Part shown: piece by piece, positions 44,677-52,092 of the stretch | Layout of the letters: each line of letters opens with the position of its first letter | Position numbering within the stretch: position 1 is the stretch's first letter | Assembly (NCBI GenBank): GCA_905215385.1 | Contig: CAJMPY010000015.1 | Location: forward strand, 7,394-71,393 | Direction of reading: 5' to 3' | Origin: an uncultured bacterium | GTDB taxonomy: Bacteria; Actinomycetota; Coriobacteriia; Coriobacteriales; Coriobacteriaceae | Length of the DNA: 64,000 nt | Notes under the pieces: model-generated | What the model saw: only the letters and a program-made list of their open reading frames with translations | Databases searched by the model: none | What the model was told of the DNA's origin: nothing | Made by a program: the position numbers and the translations under genes

Positions 44677-45744
44677 TTGGATAAGAACGAGCTGCAAAAG
44701 CGTATGGAACAGGCCATCCGCCTGACGGCACCTGGCCAGCCGATCCGCACCGCCCTCGACATGATCATTGCTGGTCACCTGGGCGCTCTTATTTGCGTCG
44801 GCGACACCGAAAACGTGCTCGCTGCTGGTAACGACGGCTTCCCGCTCAACATTTCGTTTACCTCGAACCGCCTGTTCGAGCTTTCCAAGATGGACGGCGC
44901 CATCGTCATCGACGGCGACCTCACCCAGATCCTGCGCGCCAACTTCCACCTCAATCCCGATCCCTCGCTTGCCACGAGTGAGACGGGCATGCGTCACCGC
45001 ACCGCCGCCCGCATGTCGGTGCTCACGGATGCCATCGTGATCTCGGTCTCGGCCCGTCGTGCCGTCGTCAACGTGTACGTTCACGGCAAGAGCTACGAGA
45101 TCCAGCCCGTCACCACCATCATGAGCTCGGTCAACCAGCTCGTCGCCACGCTCCAGACTACCCGTCAGTCGCTCGACCGCTCCCTGCTGCGCCTGACGGC
45201 CCTCGAGCTCGACGACTACGTTACGCTCGCCGACATTACCGGGATTTTCTCGAGCTTCGAGATCATGCAGCAGGCAAAGACCGAACTTAAGGATTGCATT
45301 GTCAAGCTGGGCAACCAGGGCAAGCTCGTGCAGATGCAGCTCGAGCAGCTCGCCGGCTCCAGCATGGATACCGAGTACGACCTGATGATTCGCGACTATG
45401 CGAGCGATTCCTCCGAGGCCAATGCCGAAAAGATCCGCGCCAACCTGAGCCGTATGACGCCTAAGGACCTGTCCGACCCACAGCATGTGGCGGCGGTTCT
45501 GGGTTACGACGACCTGGACGAGGACTCCGTCATGACGCCGCTGGGCCTGCGCACGCTTTCGCGCGTGTCCGTCGTGCGCGACGGCGTGGCCGAGAAAATC
45601 GTCGACGAGTACGGCTCGTTGCAGGAGCTCATGGACGACATCAGCGAGGACCCGGAGCGCTTGGGCGACTTTGGCGTTAACAACCCTGCCATTCTTGCGG
45701 ACTCCCTGTACCGCATGAAGGGCACCAAACAGGGGAACGCATAA
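44677..45744 (+). CDS. disA: Diadenylate cyclase DisA
   Basis: The only in-frame start after the upstream stop is the TTG at 44677, preceded by GGGAG at a 7-base spacing. The 355-residue protein makes cyclic di-AMP. The DAC domain carries DGA (about 73-75, in KMDGAIVIDGD) and RHRTA (about 106-110). A helical spine follows, then a helix-hairpin-helix DNA-binding end (LGLRTLSRVSVVRDGVAEKI). DisA scans DNA and couples its integrity to c-di-AMP. The TTG start may limit expression. Its stop overlaps the ispD ATG. Confidence 0.95.
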   Translation: MDKNELQKRMEQAIRLTAPGQPIRTALDMIIAGHLGALICVGDTENVLAAGNDGFPLNISFTSNRLFELSKMDGAIVIDGDLTQILRANFHLNPDPSLATSETGMRHRTAARMSVLTDAIVISVSARRAVVNVYVHGKSYEIQPVTTIMSSVNQLVATLQTTRQSLDRSLLRLTALELDDYVTLADITGIFSSFEIMQQAKTELKDCIVKLGNQGKLVQMQLEQLAGSSMDTEYDLMIRDYASDSSEANAEKIRANLSRMTPKDLSDPQHVAAVLGYDDLDEDSVMTPLGLRTLSRVSVVRDGVAEKIVDEYGSLQELMDDISEDPERLGDFGVNNPAILADSLYRMKGTKQGNA

Positions 45745-46472
45745 TGGCGCCCGTATGCGCCGTGGTCGTTGCCGGTGGCAGCGGCCAGCGCTTTGGAAAT
45801 CCCGGCGGCAAGCAGCTCGTTAACGTGGCGGGCCGTCCGCTCATGAGCTGGTCTATCCGTGCGTTCGATCGTAGCGACAAGGTCGGTCACATCGTGGTGG
45901 TGTGTCCTGCCGAGCGTCGTGTCGAGATGCGCCGCCTGGCCATCAGCCCGTATTCGTATAGCACGCCCATCAGCTTTGCCGATGCCGGCGATACCCGCCA
46001 GGACTCCACCCGTGCCGGCGTGCATGCGGTACCGGCGGGTTTCGAATATGTCGCCATCCACGACGGCGCCCGTCCGCTCATCACGACCGAGGCCATCGAT
46101 CACGCGATCGACGTGCTTGTGGGTGACCGCTCGCTCGACGGCGTCGTGTGCGGCCAGCCCGCGATCGACACGCTCAAGATCGTCGACGGCGACAATATCG
46201 TCGAGACGCCGCCGCGCGAGCTCTATTGGGCCGCGCAGACGCCGCAGATCTTTAGCGTCGATGCTATGAAGCGCGCCCACGCTGCAGCCATTGCCGAGGG
46301 CTTTATCGGTACCGACGATTCGTCACTGGTCGAGCGCATGGGTGGGCGCGTCCGCTGCGTCCAGAGCCCGCGCGATAACCTTAAGGTGACGGTGCCCGAG
46401 GACCTGCGCCCCGTAACCGCGATTCTGCTTGGCCGTATGGCCGAGGGAGAGGACCTTCCCCATGTTCAGTAA
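45744..46472 (+). CDS. ispD: 2-C-methyl-D-erythritol 4-phosphate cytidylyltransferase IspD
   Basis: The 242-residue enzyme transfers CMP to MEP. The N-terminal nucleotide-binding motif AVVVAGGSGQRFGNPGGKQ, the AGDTRQDSTRAGVHAV motif, VAIHDGARPLITTEAI, and TDDSSLVERMGGRVRCVQ are present. It overlaps disA by one base and ispF by 11, so the three are tightly co-translated. Confidence 0.96.
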   Translation: MAPVCAVVVAGGSGQRFGNPGGKQLVNVAGRPLMSWSIRAFDRSDKVGHIVVVCPAERRVEMRRLAISPYSYSTPISFADAGDTRQDSTRAGVHAVPAGFEYVAIHDGARPLITTEAIDHAIDVLVGDRSLDGVVCGQPAIDTLKIVDGDNIVETPPRELYWAAQTPQIFSVDAMKRAHAAAIAEGFIGTDDSSLVERMGGRVRCVQSPRDNLKVTVPEDLRPVTAILLGRMAEGEDLPHVQ

Positions 46473-46956
46473 CCTGCGCATTGGCCACGGCTACGACGTC
46501 CACCGTTTGGTGGAGGGGCGTCGATGTATCATCGGCGGGGTCGACATTCCCTACGAGCGCGGCCTGCTGGGCCACTCGGATGCCGATGTGCTTGCGCACG
46601 CCTTGGCCGACGCCATTCTGGGCGCCTGCCGCGGGGGAGACATCGGCAAGCTATTCCCCGACACCGATTCCGCCTACGAGGGTGCCGATTCGATGGTGCT
46701 GCTCGCTCGCGTGATGGACTATGCGCGCGAGTTGGGCTTTGAGTTTGTCGATGCCGATTGCACCATTGCCTGTCAGCAGCCCAAGATCACCCCGCACCGC
46801 GATGCCATGCGCGCCAACCTTGCCCATGCCTTGGGCGTTGACGTCGAAAACGTGGGCGTCGCCGCCACTACGACCGAAAAGCTCGGTTGGGAAGGCCAGG
46901 GCGAGGGAATCGGTGCCTGGGCCGTCTGCCTGCTACAGAAAACCGTTAAGGAGTAA
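46462..46956 (+). CDS. ispF: 2-C-methyl-D-erythritol 2,4-cyclodiphosphate synthase IspF
   Basis: The start at 46462 follows GAGAGGA inside the end of ispD. The 164-residue trimeric zinc enzyme shows RIGHGYDVHRLVEGR (Asp/His zinc ligands), LGHSDADVLAHALADAILGA, FPDTDSAYEGADSM, and TTTEKLGWEGQGEGIGAWAV. It is the fifth MEP-pathway step. cysS begins 3 bases after its stop. Confidence 0.97.
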   Translation: MFSNLRIGHGYDVHRLVEGRRCIIGGVDIPYERGLLGHSDADVLAHALADAILGACRGGDIGKLFPDTDSAYEGADSMVLLARVMDYARELGFEFVDADCTIACQQPKITPHRDAMRANLAHALGVDVENVGVAATTTEKLGWEGQGEGIGAWAVCLLQKTVKE

Positions 46957-46959
46957 CGA

Positions 46960-48426
46960 ATGCGTATCTACAATAGCGCTACCCATAAAAAGGAAGAGTT
47001 CCAGCCCATCGAGTCCGGCAAGGTCAGCATGTACGTGTGCGGCCCCACGGTCTACGACAACATCCACATCGGCAATGCCCGCACGTTCATCAGCTTTGAC
47101 GTGATTCGTCGCTGGCTCATCGCGAGCGGCTACGAGGTCACGTTCGCCCAGAACCTCACCGATGTCGATGACAAGATCATCAAGCGCGCCAACGAGCAGG
47201 GCCGTACGGCTGCCGAGGTCGCGACGGAGTTCTCCGACAAGTTCATCGGCGTCATGCGCGCCGCCAACGTGCTCGATCCCGATGTGCGCCCCCGCGCCAC
47301 CAAGGAGATCGGCCCCATGATCGCCATGATCAAGACGCTTATCGAGCAGGGCCACGCTTACGCAGCCGATAACGGCGATGTGTACTTTGCCGTGCGCAGC
47401 GATCCCAACTATGGTCAGGTCTCGGGCCGCAACATCGACGACCTTATGGTTGGCGCGCGCATCGAGGAGAACGAGGACAAGAACGACCCGCTCGACTTTG
47501 CCCTGTGGAAGGCCGCCAAGCCCGGCGAGCCCAGCTGGCCGAGCCCCTGGGGCGAGGGCCGTCCCGGCTGGCACACCGAGTGCGCCGCCATGGTGCACCG
47601 CTACCTGGGCACCCCGATCGACATCCACGGCGGCGGCTCCGATCTTGCCTTCCCGCATCACGAGAACGAGTGCGCCCAGGTCACCTGCGCCTGGCACCAG
47701 GGCTTCTCCAACACCTGGATGCACACGGGCATGCTGCTGGTAGACGGCGAGAAGATGTCCAAGTCGCTCGGCAACTTCTTTACGCTGGCCGAGGTACTCG
47801 AGCAGCACTCCGCTGCCGCCCTGCGCCTGCTGATGCTGCAGACGAGCTATCGCTCGCCGCTCGACTTTTCTTGGGAGCGCCTGGAGGGTGCCGAGAACTC
47901 GCTCACGCGTATCGCCGGTACGGTCGAGAACCTGCGCTGGGCCGCGAACCATGCGACGGCCGACGCCGATGAGGCAGCATCCGAGGCGTTTGCCTCCAAG
48001 GCCGCCGAGACCCGTGCCACCTTTAAGGAGTGCATGGACGACGACTTTAACACCGCCGGCGCCATGGGCGCCGTCTTTGGCTTTGTGACCGAGTGCAACC
48101 AGTACCTGGAGCAGGCGGGCGACGCTGCCGACAAGGCCGCCGCGCTTGCCGCCGCCGATACGCTGGTCGAGCTGCTCGACACATTTGGCGTTGAGCTTCC
48201 CGAGCCCAAGGTCGAGCTGCCGCTGGGCCTGCTGGGCGTTGCCGCCGGCCTAGTCGCCTACACGGGTGACGACGTGGACGAGGCCGCTGCCAAGATTCTC
48301 GAGGCCCGCGCCGAGGCCCGCGCCGCCAAGAACTGGGATCTGGCCGACGCCATCCGCGACCAGCTCAAGGACCTCGGGCTGACGATCGAGGATACTGCCG
48401 CTGGCACCCGTATTAAGAGTCTCTAG
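46960..48426 (+). CDS. cysS: Cysteinyl-tRNA synthetase
   Basis: The 488-residue class-I synthetase has the HIGH-type motif in VYDNIHIGNARTFISFD, the zinc-site residues (CGPTVYD, GWHTECAAM, HHENECAQ), and the KMSKS loop in GEKMSKSLGNFFTL. It starts with MRIYNSATHKKEEFQPI and ends with the DAIRDQLKDLGLTIEDTA segment typical of CysRS. Position after ispF matches the Bacillus-like order. Confidence 0.97.
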   Translation: MRIYNSATHKKEEFQPIESGKVSMYVCGPTVYDNIHIGNARTFISFDVIRRWLIASGYEVTFAQNLTDVDDKIIKRANEQGRTAAEVATEFSDKFIGVMRAANVLDPDVRPRATKEIGPMIAMIKTLIEQGHAYAADNGDVYFAVRSDPNYGQVSGRNIDDLMVGARIEENEDKNDPLDFALWKAAKPGEPSWPSPWGEGRPGWHTECAAMVHRYLGTPIDIHGGGSDLAFPHHENECAQVTCAWHQGFSNTWMHTGMLLVDGEKMSKSLGNFFTLAEVLEQHSAAALRLLMLQTSYRSPLDFSWERLEGAENSLTRIAGTVENLRWAANHATADADEAASEAFASKAAETRATFKECMDDDFNTAGAMGAVFGFVTECNQYLEQAGDAADKAAALAAADTLVELLDTFGVELPEPKVELPLGLLGVAAGLVAYTGDDVDEAAAKILEARAEARAAKNWDLADAIRDQLKDLGLTIEDTAAGTRIKSL

Positions 48427-48435
48427 TATTTGTCG

Positions 48436-48537
48436 ACCGTTCGAGGTGCGGCAGATTGCCTTGAAAGAGGAGGGCATAGACCTGGTGGTCATGCCCGACG
48501 ATTGAAAGGCAAGGTGCCGTGGCTCGGACGGTCGATT
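48436..48537. repeat. Long imperfect hairpin between cysS and rlmB
   Basis: TCGACCGTTCGAGGTGCGGCA near 48436 is largely complementary to the segment ending TGGCTCGGACGGTCGA near 48534, and TTGCCTT/AAGGCAA pair inside. The ~140-base gap has no convincing gene. It could be an RNA-processing structure in the operon. Confidence 0.4.
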
Positions 48538-48569
48538 CTTGTTCGTTATCTATTTAAGGAGGCCGTTAT

Positions 48570-49454
48570 ATGGCCGACAATCGCAAGCGTGCATCGCGTG
48601 GGGGCAAGCAGGCTGCTTCTGGCTCGCGTCCGATTCGCCGCAACGACCGCGCTGCCGCTCCCAAGGGCCAGCGCGAGCGTAGCCGCGATAACGTCCAGGT
48701 TCCCAAGGGCGAGTTTATCGAAGGTCGTCGTGCTGCCGCCGAGGCGCTGCGCACCGGTTTTCCCGTCAAGTGCGCGCTCATTGCCGAGGGCGGGGAGCGC
48801 GATGCCGCTCTGTCTCGTCTGGTCGACGACCTCAACGCCGCGGGCGTCCGCATTAAGTATGTGCAGCGCGCGCAGCTCGACGCACTGTCGAGCCATGGCG
48901 CTCACCAGGGCATCGCGCTCGAGGTTGGCAACTTCCCCTATGCCGATGTCGCCGATATTCTCGACCGCGCGGGCGACAGTCCGGCGCTCGTCATCGTGCT
49001 CGACCATGTGACCGATGACGGTAACTTTGGCGCCATCGTGCGCTCTGCCGAGGTCGTGGGCGCCGCGGGCGTCATCATCGCCAACAAGCGTGCCGCCGGC
49101 GTGACCGTGGGCAGCTACAAGACTTCAGCCGGCGCCGTCATGCATCTGCCTATCGCGCAGGTGCCCAACATCGCCCGTGCGCTCGACGATCTTAAGGCCG
49201 CTGGCTTTTGGGTGGGCGGCGCTTCCGAGCACGCCGAGGGCAGCTGCTGGGATGCTCCCTTCGAGGGCCGCGTGGCGCTCGTCATGGGCTCCGAGGGTGA
49301 TGGCATCTCGCGTCTGGTGCTCGAGAAATGCGACTTTTTAACCAAGCTTCCCCAGCGCGGCATGACCGAGAGCCTCAACGTTGCCCAGGCGACCACGGCG
49401 CTGTGCTTTGAGTGGCTGCGTCGCAACGCCGGCGAGCTCATGGGGGAGGAGTAG
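48570..49454 (+). CDS. rlmB: 23S rRNA (guanosine-2'-O-)-methyltransferase RlmB (SpoU family)
   Basis: The 294-residue protein has a basic N-terminal tail (~45 residues) and a substrate-binding domain (GEFIEGRRAAAEALRTGFPV). The SpoU catalytic domain follows with LDHVTDDGNFGAIVRSAEVV, KTSAGAVMHLPIAQV, LVMGSEGDGISRLV and MTESLNVAQATTALCFEW. The knotted C-terminus binds SAM. It modifies a conserved guanosine in the peptidyl-transferase region (family knowledge). A TAAGGAGG site precedes the ATG. Confidence 0.93.
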   Translation: MADNRKRASRGGKQAASGSRPIRRNDRAAAPKGQRERSRDNVQVPKGEFIEGRRAAAEALRTGFPVKCALIAEGGERDAALSRLVDDLNAAGVRIKYVQRAQLDALSSHGAHQGIALEVGNFPYADVADILDRAGDSPALVIVLDHVTDDGNFGAIVRSAEVVGAAGVIIANKRAAGVTVGSYKTSAGAVMHLPIAQVPNIARALDDLKAAGFWVGGASEHAEGSCWDAPFEGRVALVMGSEGDGISRLVLEKCDFLTKLPQRGMTESLNVAQATTALCFEWLRRNAGELMGEE

Positions 49455-49457
49455 CGC

Positions 49458-50135
49458 ATGTCCAAGAAGAACCGCGCCAAGTCCAAGGCCAAGCGCTTTG
49501 GCGAGGGCTCGGCCAAGCCGATTGTTTCGGCCGCGACCTATGGCGTGGGCGGCAATGCGTTTGCGCAGGCCATCGCCGATCCGGTCTCGACGGTGCACTC
49601 CAACAAGCCCGAGCTGCTTGTGGTTGACGGTTACAACGTGATCCACTGCACGCCGCGCTACGAAAAGCTCGTGTACGACCATTCCGACGATCCATATTCC
49701 AGCGACGTTCACGATATGGCGCGCACCGCCCTCATCAACGACGTCGCCGCCTTTGCCCAGGGCCGCTACGAGGCCGTGATCGTGTTCGACGGTGCGGGCA
49801 ATATCTCCAGCGAGCGCCCCAACCTGCCGGCCCGTGGCGTGCGCATCGAGTTTTCGCCGACGGGTGTCTCTGCCGATACCGTGGTGCAGAAGCTCTGCAT
49901 TGAGGCGCGCGAGGAAGGTCGCGCGTGCTCCGTGGTGTCGAGCGACGGCACGATCCAGGCCGTCGTCATGGGCAAGGGAGTCACGCGCATCTCGAGCCGC
50001 ATGCTGGTGGACGAGATCAAGCAGATCGATAACGACGTTCACGAGGCAGAGGAAGCTCCGCAGATCAAGATGACCCTGGGCAGCCGCCTGAGCCCCGATG
50101 CCCTGGCAAAGCTCAAGGCCCTCCGCGGGAGGTAG
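49458..50135 (+). CDS. NYN domain ribonuclease-like protein (YacP family)
   Basis: The 225-residue protein begins 3 bases after rlmB. A basic N-terminal tail (MSKKNRAKSKAKRFGEGSAK) precedes the NYN/PIN-like domain: LLVVDGYNVIHCTPRYEKL, ARTALINDVAAFAQGRYEAV, VFDGAGN and VSSDGTIQAVVMGKGVTRIS. The conserved aspartates fit a metal-dependent RNase active site. It corresponds to Bacillus YacP, which also follows rlmB. The physiological substrate is unknown. Confidence 0.9.
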   Translation: MSKKNRAKSKAKRFGEGSAKPIVSAATYGVGGNAFAQAIADPVSTVHSNKPELLVVDGYNVIHCTPRYEKLVYDHSDDPYSSDVHDMARTALINDVAAFAQGRYEAVIVFDGAGNISSERPNLPARGVRIEFSPTGVSADTVVQKLCIEAREEGRACSVVSSDGTIQAVVMGKGVTRISSRMLVDEIKQIDNDVHEAEEAPQIKMTLGSRLSPDALAKLKALRGR

Positions 50136-50162
50136 GGGAGCTGACGGTGCGACGCTGTCTCG

Positions 50163-51503
50163 CTAACTCCATTCAGCGATGTCGATCATTCTACGGAGGC
50201 GCCATGTAAGTGCCTCTTTTAGATATGGCAGCCTTGCCGTGAGCGCGTCGTTTCTGGACAGAATCTCGAGTGCCTCGTCAACGAAGCCTTCGAGTTTGTC
50301 GCCGTCAAACCAGCTCATATCCTCAACAAGCAGCATTTGTTTCGCGGGGCTTGAATGAAACTGCGCGCTGGTAAAACTGTGCTCTCCTGCCCGAAGCTCC
50401 TCAAGAGAAATGTTGCACCAGAGCGATGAGCCCGAATCGAAGATGGGGGCAGGTCTGCAGGTTAGCGTGTTGACGTTTCGTACAAGGCCAAAGTTACGCC
50501 AATGGCGGTCATAGTTGGCGATGATGTCGTCGCATACAATCATGCGGTCAAGGGCATCCTTGACGCCTGTCACCCCGAGCTCTTCGCAGTTTGCTACATA
50601 TCGCTCGTAGTCGGTTAGCCGGTCGTCCGCATTTGCGTGCTGGTTTACATAGAACGCAGGGACATATTCTTCTTCGTCAGTTAAGAAGACATCGCATGTG
50701 CTCAGGGCAGAAGTACCTGCGCCTTCGAGCGAATAGGGTACATAATCGCAAGCGTTTAGGATGCGACGGTGAAGTGCAGTCGCCACCAGCTCGTTATAAG
50801 GTTCCTGGTTTAGATGTGCACCTGCTTTGTGGAGGATTCGACGGTCACCCTCGCACGTCCAATACTTTTGAAGATTGCCGTCCGAGGTGTTGTCGGGCTT
50901 TGCAGCAGCTGCCTTACCCTCTGGGGCGAAGGGCGCGATGGACAGAGAGACGTCGTCAAAAGCATTATTGAAGAAGTTAATATCTTTCCACGCGAGACCG
51001 GAGCCTTGGGGTCTAATCCAATACTGGTCGGATAAGGAGAGGCCAAGATTTCGCTGTACGAGTTCATCGGGAACATCAACTGCGGCTTCTGCAAGCAGGG
51101 AGGCTAGCCCAATGCGTGCGAGCGGGATACCGCGGCCGCGCCACCAGATGCGGAAGGAGTCGAGCGATACAGGTTTGCTGGGAGTAAAAACTCCAATAGG
51201 GGCGTGGGCACGATCGACGTCGGCGCCGATGTGGGTGAAGTCTTTCCGTGATCTGCTGTAGACCAGCTGGGCCACTTCGTGCGTGCGGTTCATGAGGGTA
51301 AATGCGATTTCGCTTTTCCCATGCCCGCGACGAGGCCGTCCCCCTCTTTTGGTTGCGGAGCGGAGTCGCGTGTCTACGCTGTCTTTGTCGATAAGCCACA
51401 CGCCAGAAGCCTTGCGGGCGGTCAGCGCGCCGTTCTTAATGAGCTCCTGCACCCTGCGCGGGGTGATGCCGAGCAGCTCGGCTGCTTCCTTTGTAGTTAA
51501 CAT
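50163..51503 (-). CDS. HipA-like kinase with fused N-terminal excisionase-type HTH
   Basis: The 446-residue product starts with a MerR/excisionase-like winged helix (TTKEAAELLGITPRRVQELI, then LTARKASGVWLIDKDSVD) in residues 1-45. A basic linker and a domain of unclear similarity (~60-220) follow. The C-terminal half resembles the HipA kinase core: VCDDIIANYDRHWRNFGLVR (catalytic Asp/Asn/His) and APIFDSGSSLW (metal-binding Asp). No separate antitoxin gene is adjacent. GAAGGG precedes the ATG. Upstream lies a palindromic operator, so the fused HTH probably represses its own promoter. It could act as a self-contained toxin or as a signalling kinase. Confidence 0.8.
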   Translation of the reverse strand: MLTTKEAAELLGITPRRVQELIKNGALTARKASGVWLIDKDSVDTRLRSATKRGGRPRRGHGKSEIAFTLMNRTHEVAQLVYSRSRKDFTHIGADVDRAHAPIGVFTPSKPVSLDSFRIWWRGRGIPLARIGLASLLAEAAVDVPDELVQRNLGLSLSDQYWIRPQGSGLAWKDINFFNNAFDDVSLSIAPFAPEGKAAAAKPDNTSDGNLQKYWTCEGDRRILHKAGAHLNQEPYNELVATALHRRILNACDYVPYSLEGAGTSALSTCDVFLTDEEEYVPAFYVNQHANADDRLTDYERYVANCEELGVTGVKDALDRMIVCDDIIANYDRHWRNFGLVRNVNTLTCRPAPIFDSGSSLWCNISLEELRAGEHSFTSAQFHSSPAKQMLLVEDMSWFDGDKLEGFVDEALEILSRNDALTARLPYLKEALTWRLRRMIDIAEWS

Positions 51504-51518
51504 CGCGAAACCCTTCGC

Positions 51519-51579
51519 CAGAACGAATAGTTTTTCTATTCCATTGTAATTAAAACTATTCGTTCTGACGAATAGTTTT
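51519..51579 (-). promoter_or_regulatory. Operator/promoter of the HTH-HipA gene
   Basis: CAGAACGAATAGTTTT (51519-51534) and its exact complement (51552-51567) flank a 17-base spacer. On the minus strand the spacer contains TACAAT (51543-51548), a good -10. A third half-site (ACGAATAGTTTT) follows at 51568-51579, overlapping the -35 position. The layout copies that of the hipBA operator with a different sequence. Confidence 0.8.
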
Positions 51580-51663
51580 GAGATGTGATCGGTCGAAGGG
51601 TCTGTTGCGCCCCGTCCGTAATTCCTTTATTCTTAACTGGCTTCGCGCGAAAGCGCCAAGCGT

Positions 51664-51738
51664 GCCAGTGTGGCGCAACGGTAGCGCAACTGATTTGTAA
51701 TCAGTGGGTTGCAGGTTCGATTCCTGTCACTGGCTCCA
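51664..51738 (+). tRNA. tRNA-Thr (anticodon TGT)
   Basis: The acceptor GCCAGTG/CACTGGC, D arm, anticodon stem ACTGA/TCAGT with loop TTTGTAA, T arm GCAGGTTCGATTCCTGT and encoded CCA form a complete tRNA reading ACA. Confidence 0.95.
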
Positions 51739-51747
51739 TGAGAGTTT

Positions 51748-51785
51748 CGGGCTCTGTTCCCTTGTGGAGCAGAGCCCGTTTCTTA
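51748..51785 (+). terminator. Terminator after tRNA-Thr(TGT)
   Basis: CGGGCTCTG and CAGAGCCCG form a 9-bp stem with a 12-base loop, followed by TTTCTTATTTT. Confidence 0.8.
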
Positions 51786-51830
51786 TTTTGGTGAGTTATC
51801 GGGCTCGACGTCCGTCTCGTTCCCCAATTT

Positions 51831-51968
51831 GTCTCAATCTATAACGCCAAGACGGCTTAATCGTTTCTAGCTGTTACAGATCGAGACGAAAGGTCGAGGA
51901 TCGGTCCATTTATCTTGATCTGTAACAGACAGGAGAGGGATATCGGTCTAGGTGTTACAGATTGAGAT
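51831..51968. repeat. Left array of 57-bp dyad repeats (two units)
   Basis: Two units lie at 51831-51887 and 51912-51968. Each has a left arm related to GTCTCAATCTGTAACA, a 25-base core, and a right arm related to TGTTACAGATYGAGAC. The unit starts are 81 bases apart. Four more units of the same kind lie on the other side of the restriction operon (61863-62160). The remainder of the gap between the tRNA-Thr terminator and the helicase start, about 120 bases, shows no further element. Confidence 0.9.
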
Positions 51969-52092
51969 GAAAGTCGCACGCCAATCCCCATACTTGTGGT
52001 ACCGCGCTGACCGAATAATTGACATCCCCGCAAGGCGTTTTGCATGTCTCGGTTTAGACTGATAGCTTAAGTGCCGATAAGGCTCGACAGCG

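Noticed and set aside
48440..48505. Short peptide resembling a gene remnant (VRQIALKEEGIDLVVMPDD) between cysS and rlmB
   Set aside because: Too short, no start, and it lies within a hairpin; a mini-RNase III remnant could not be supported.
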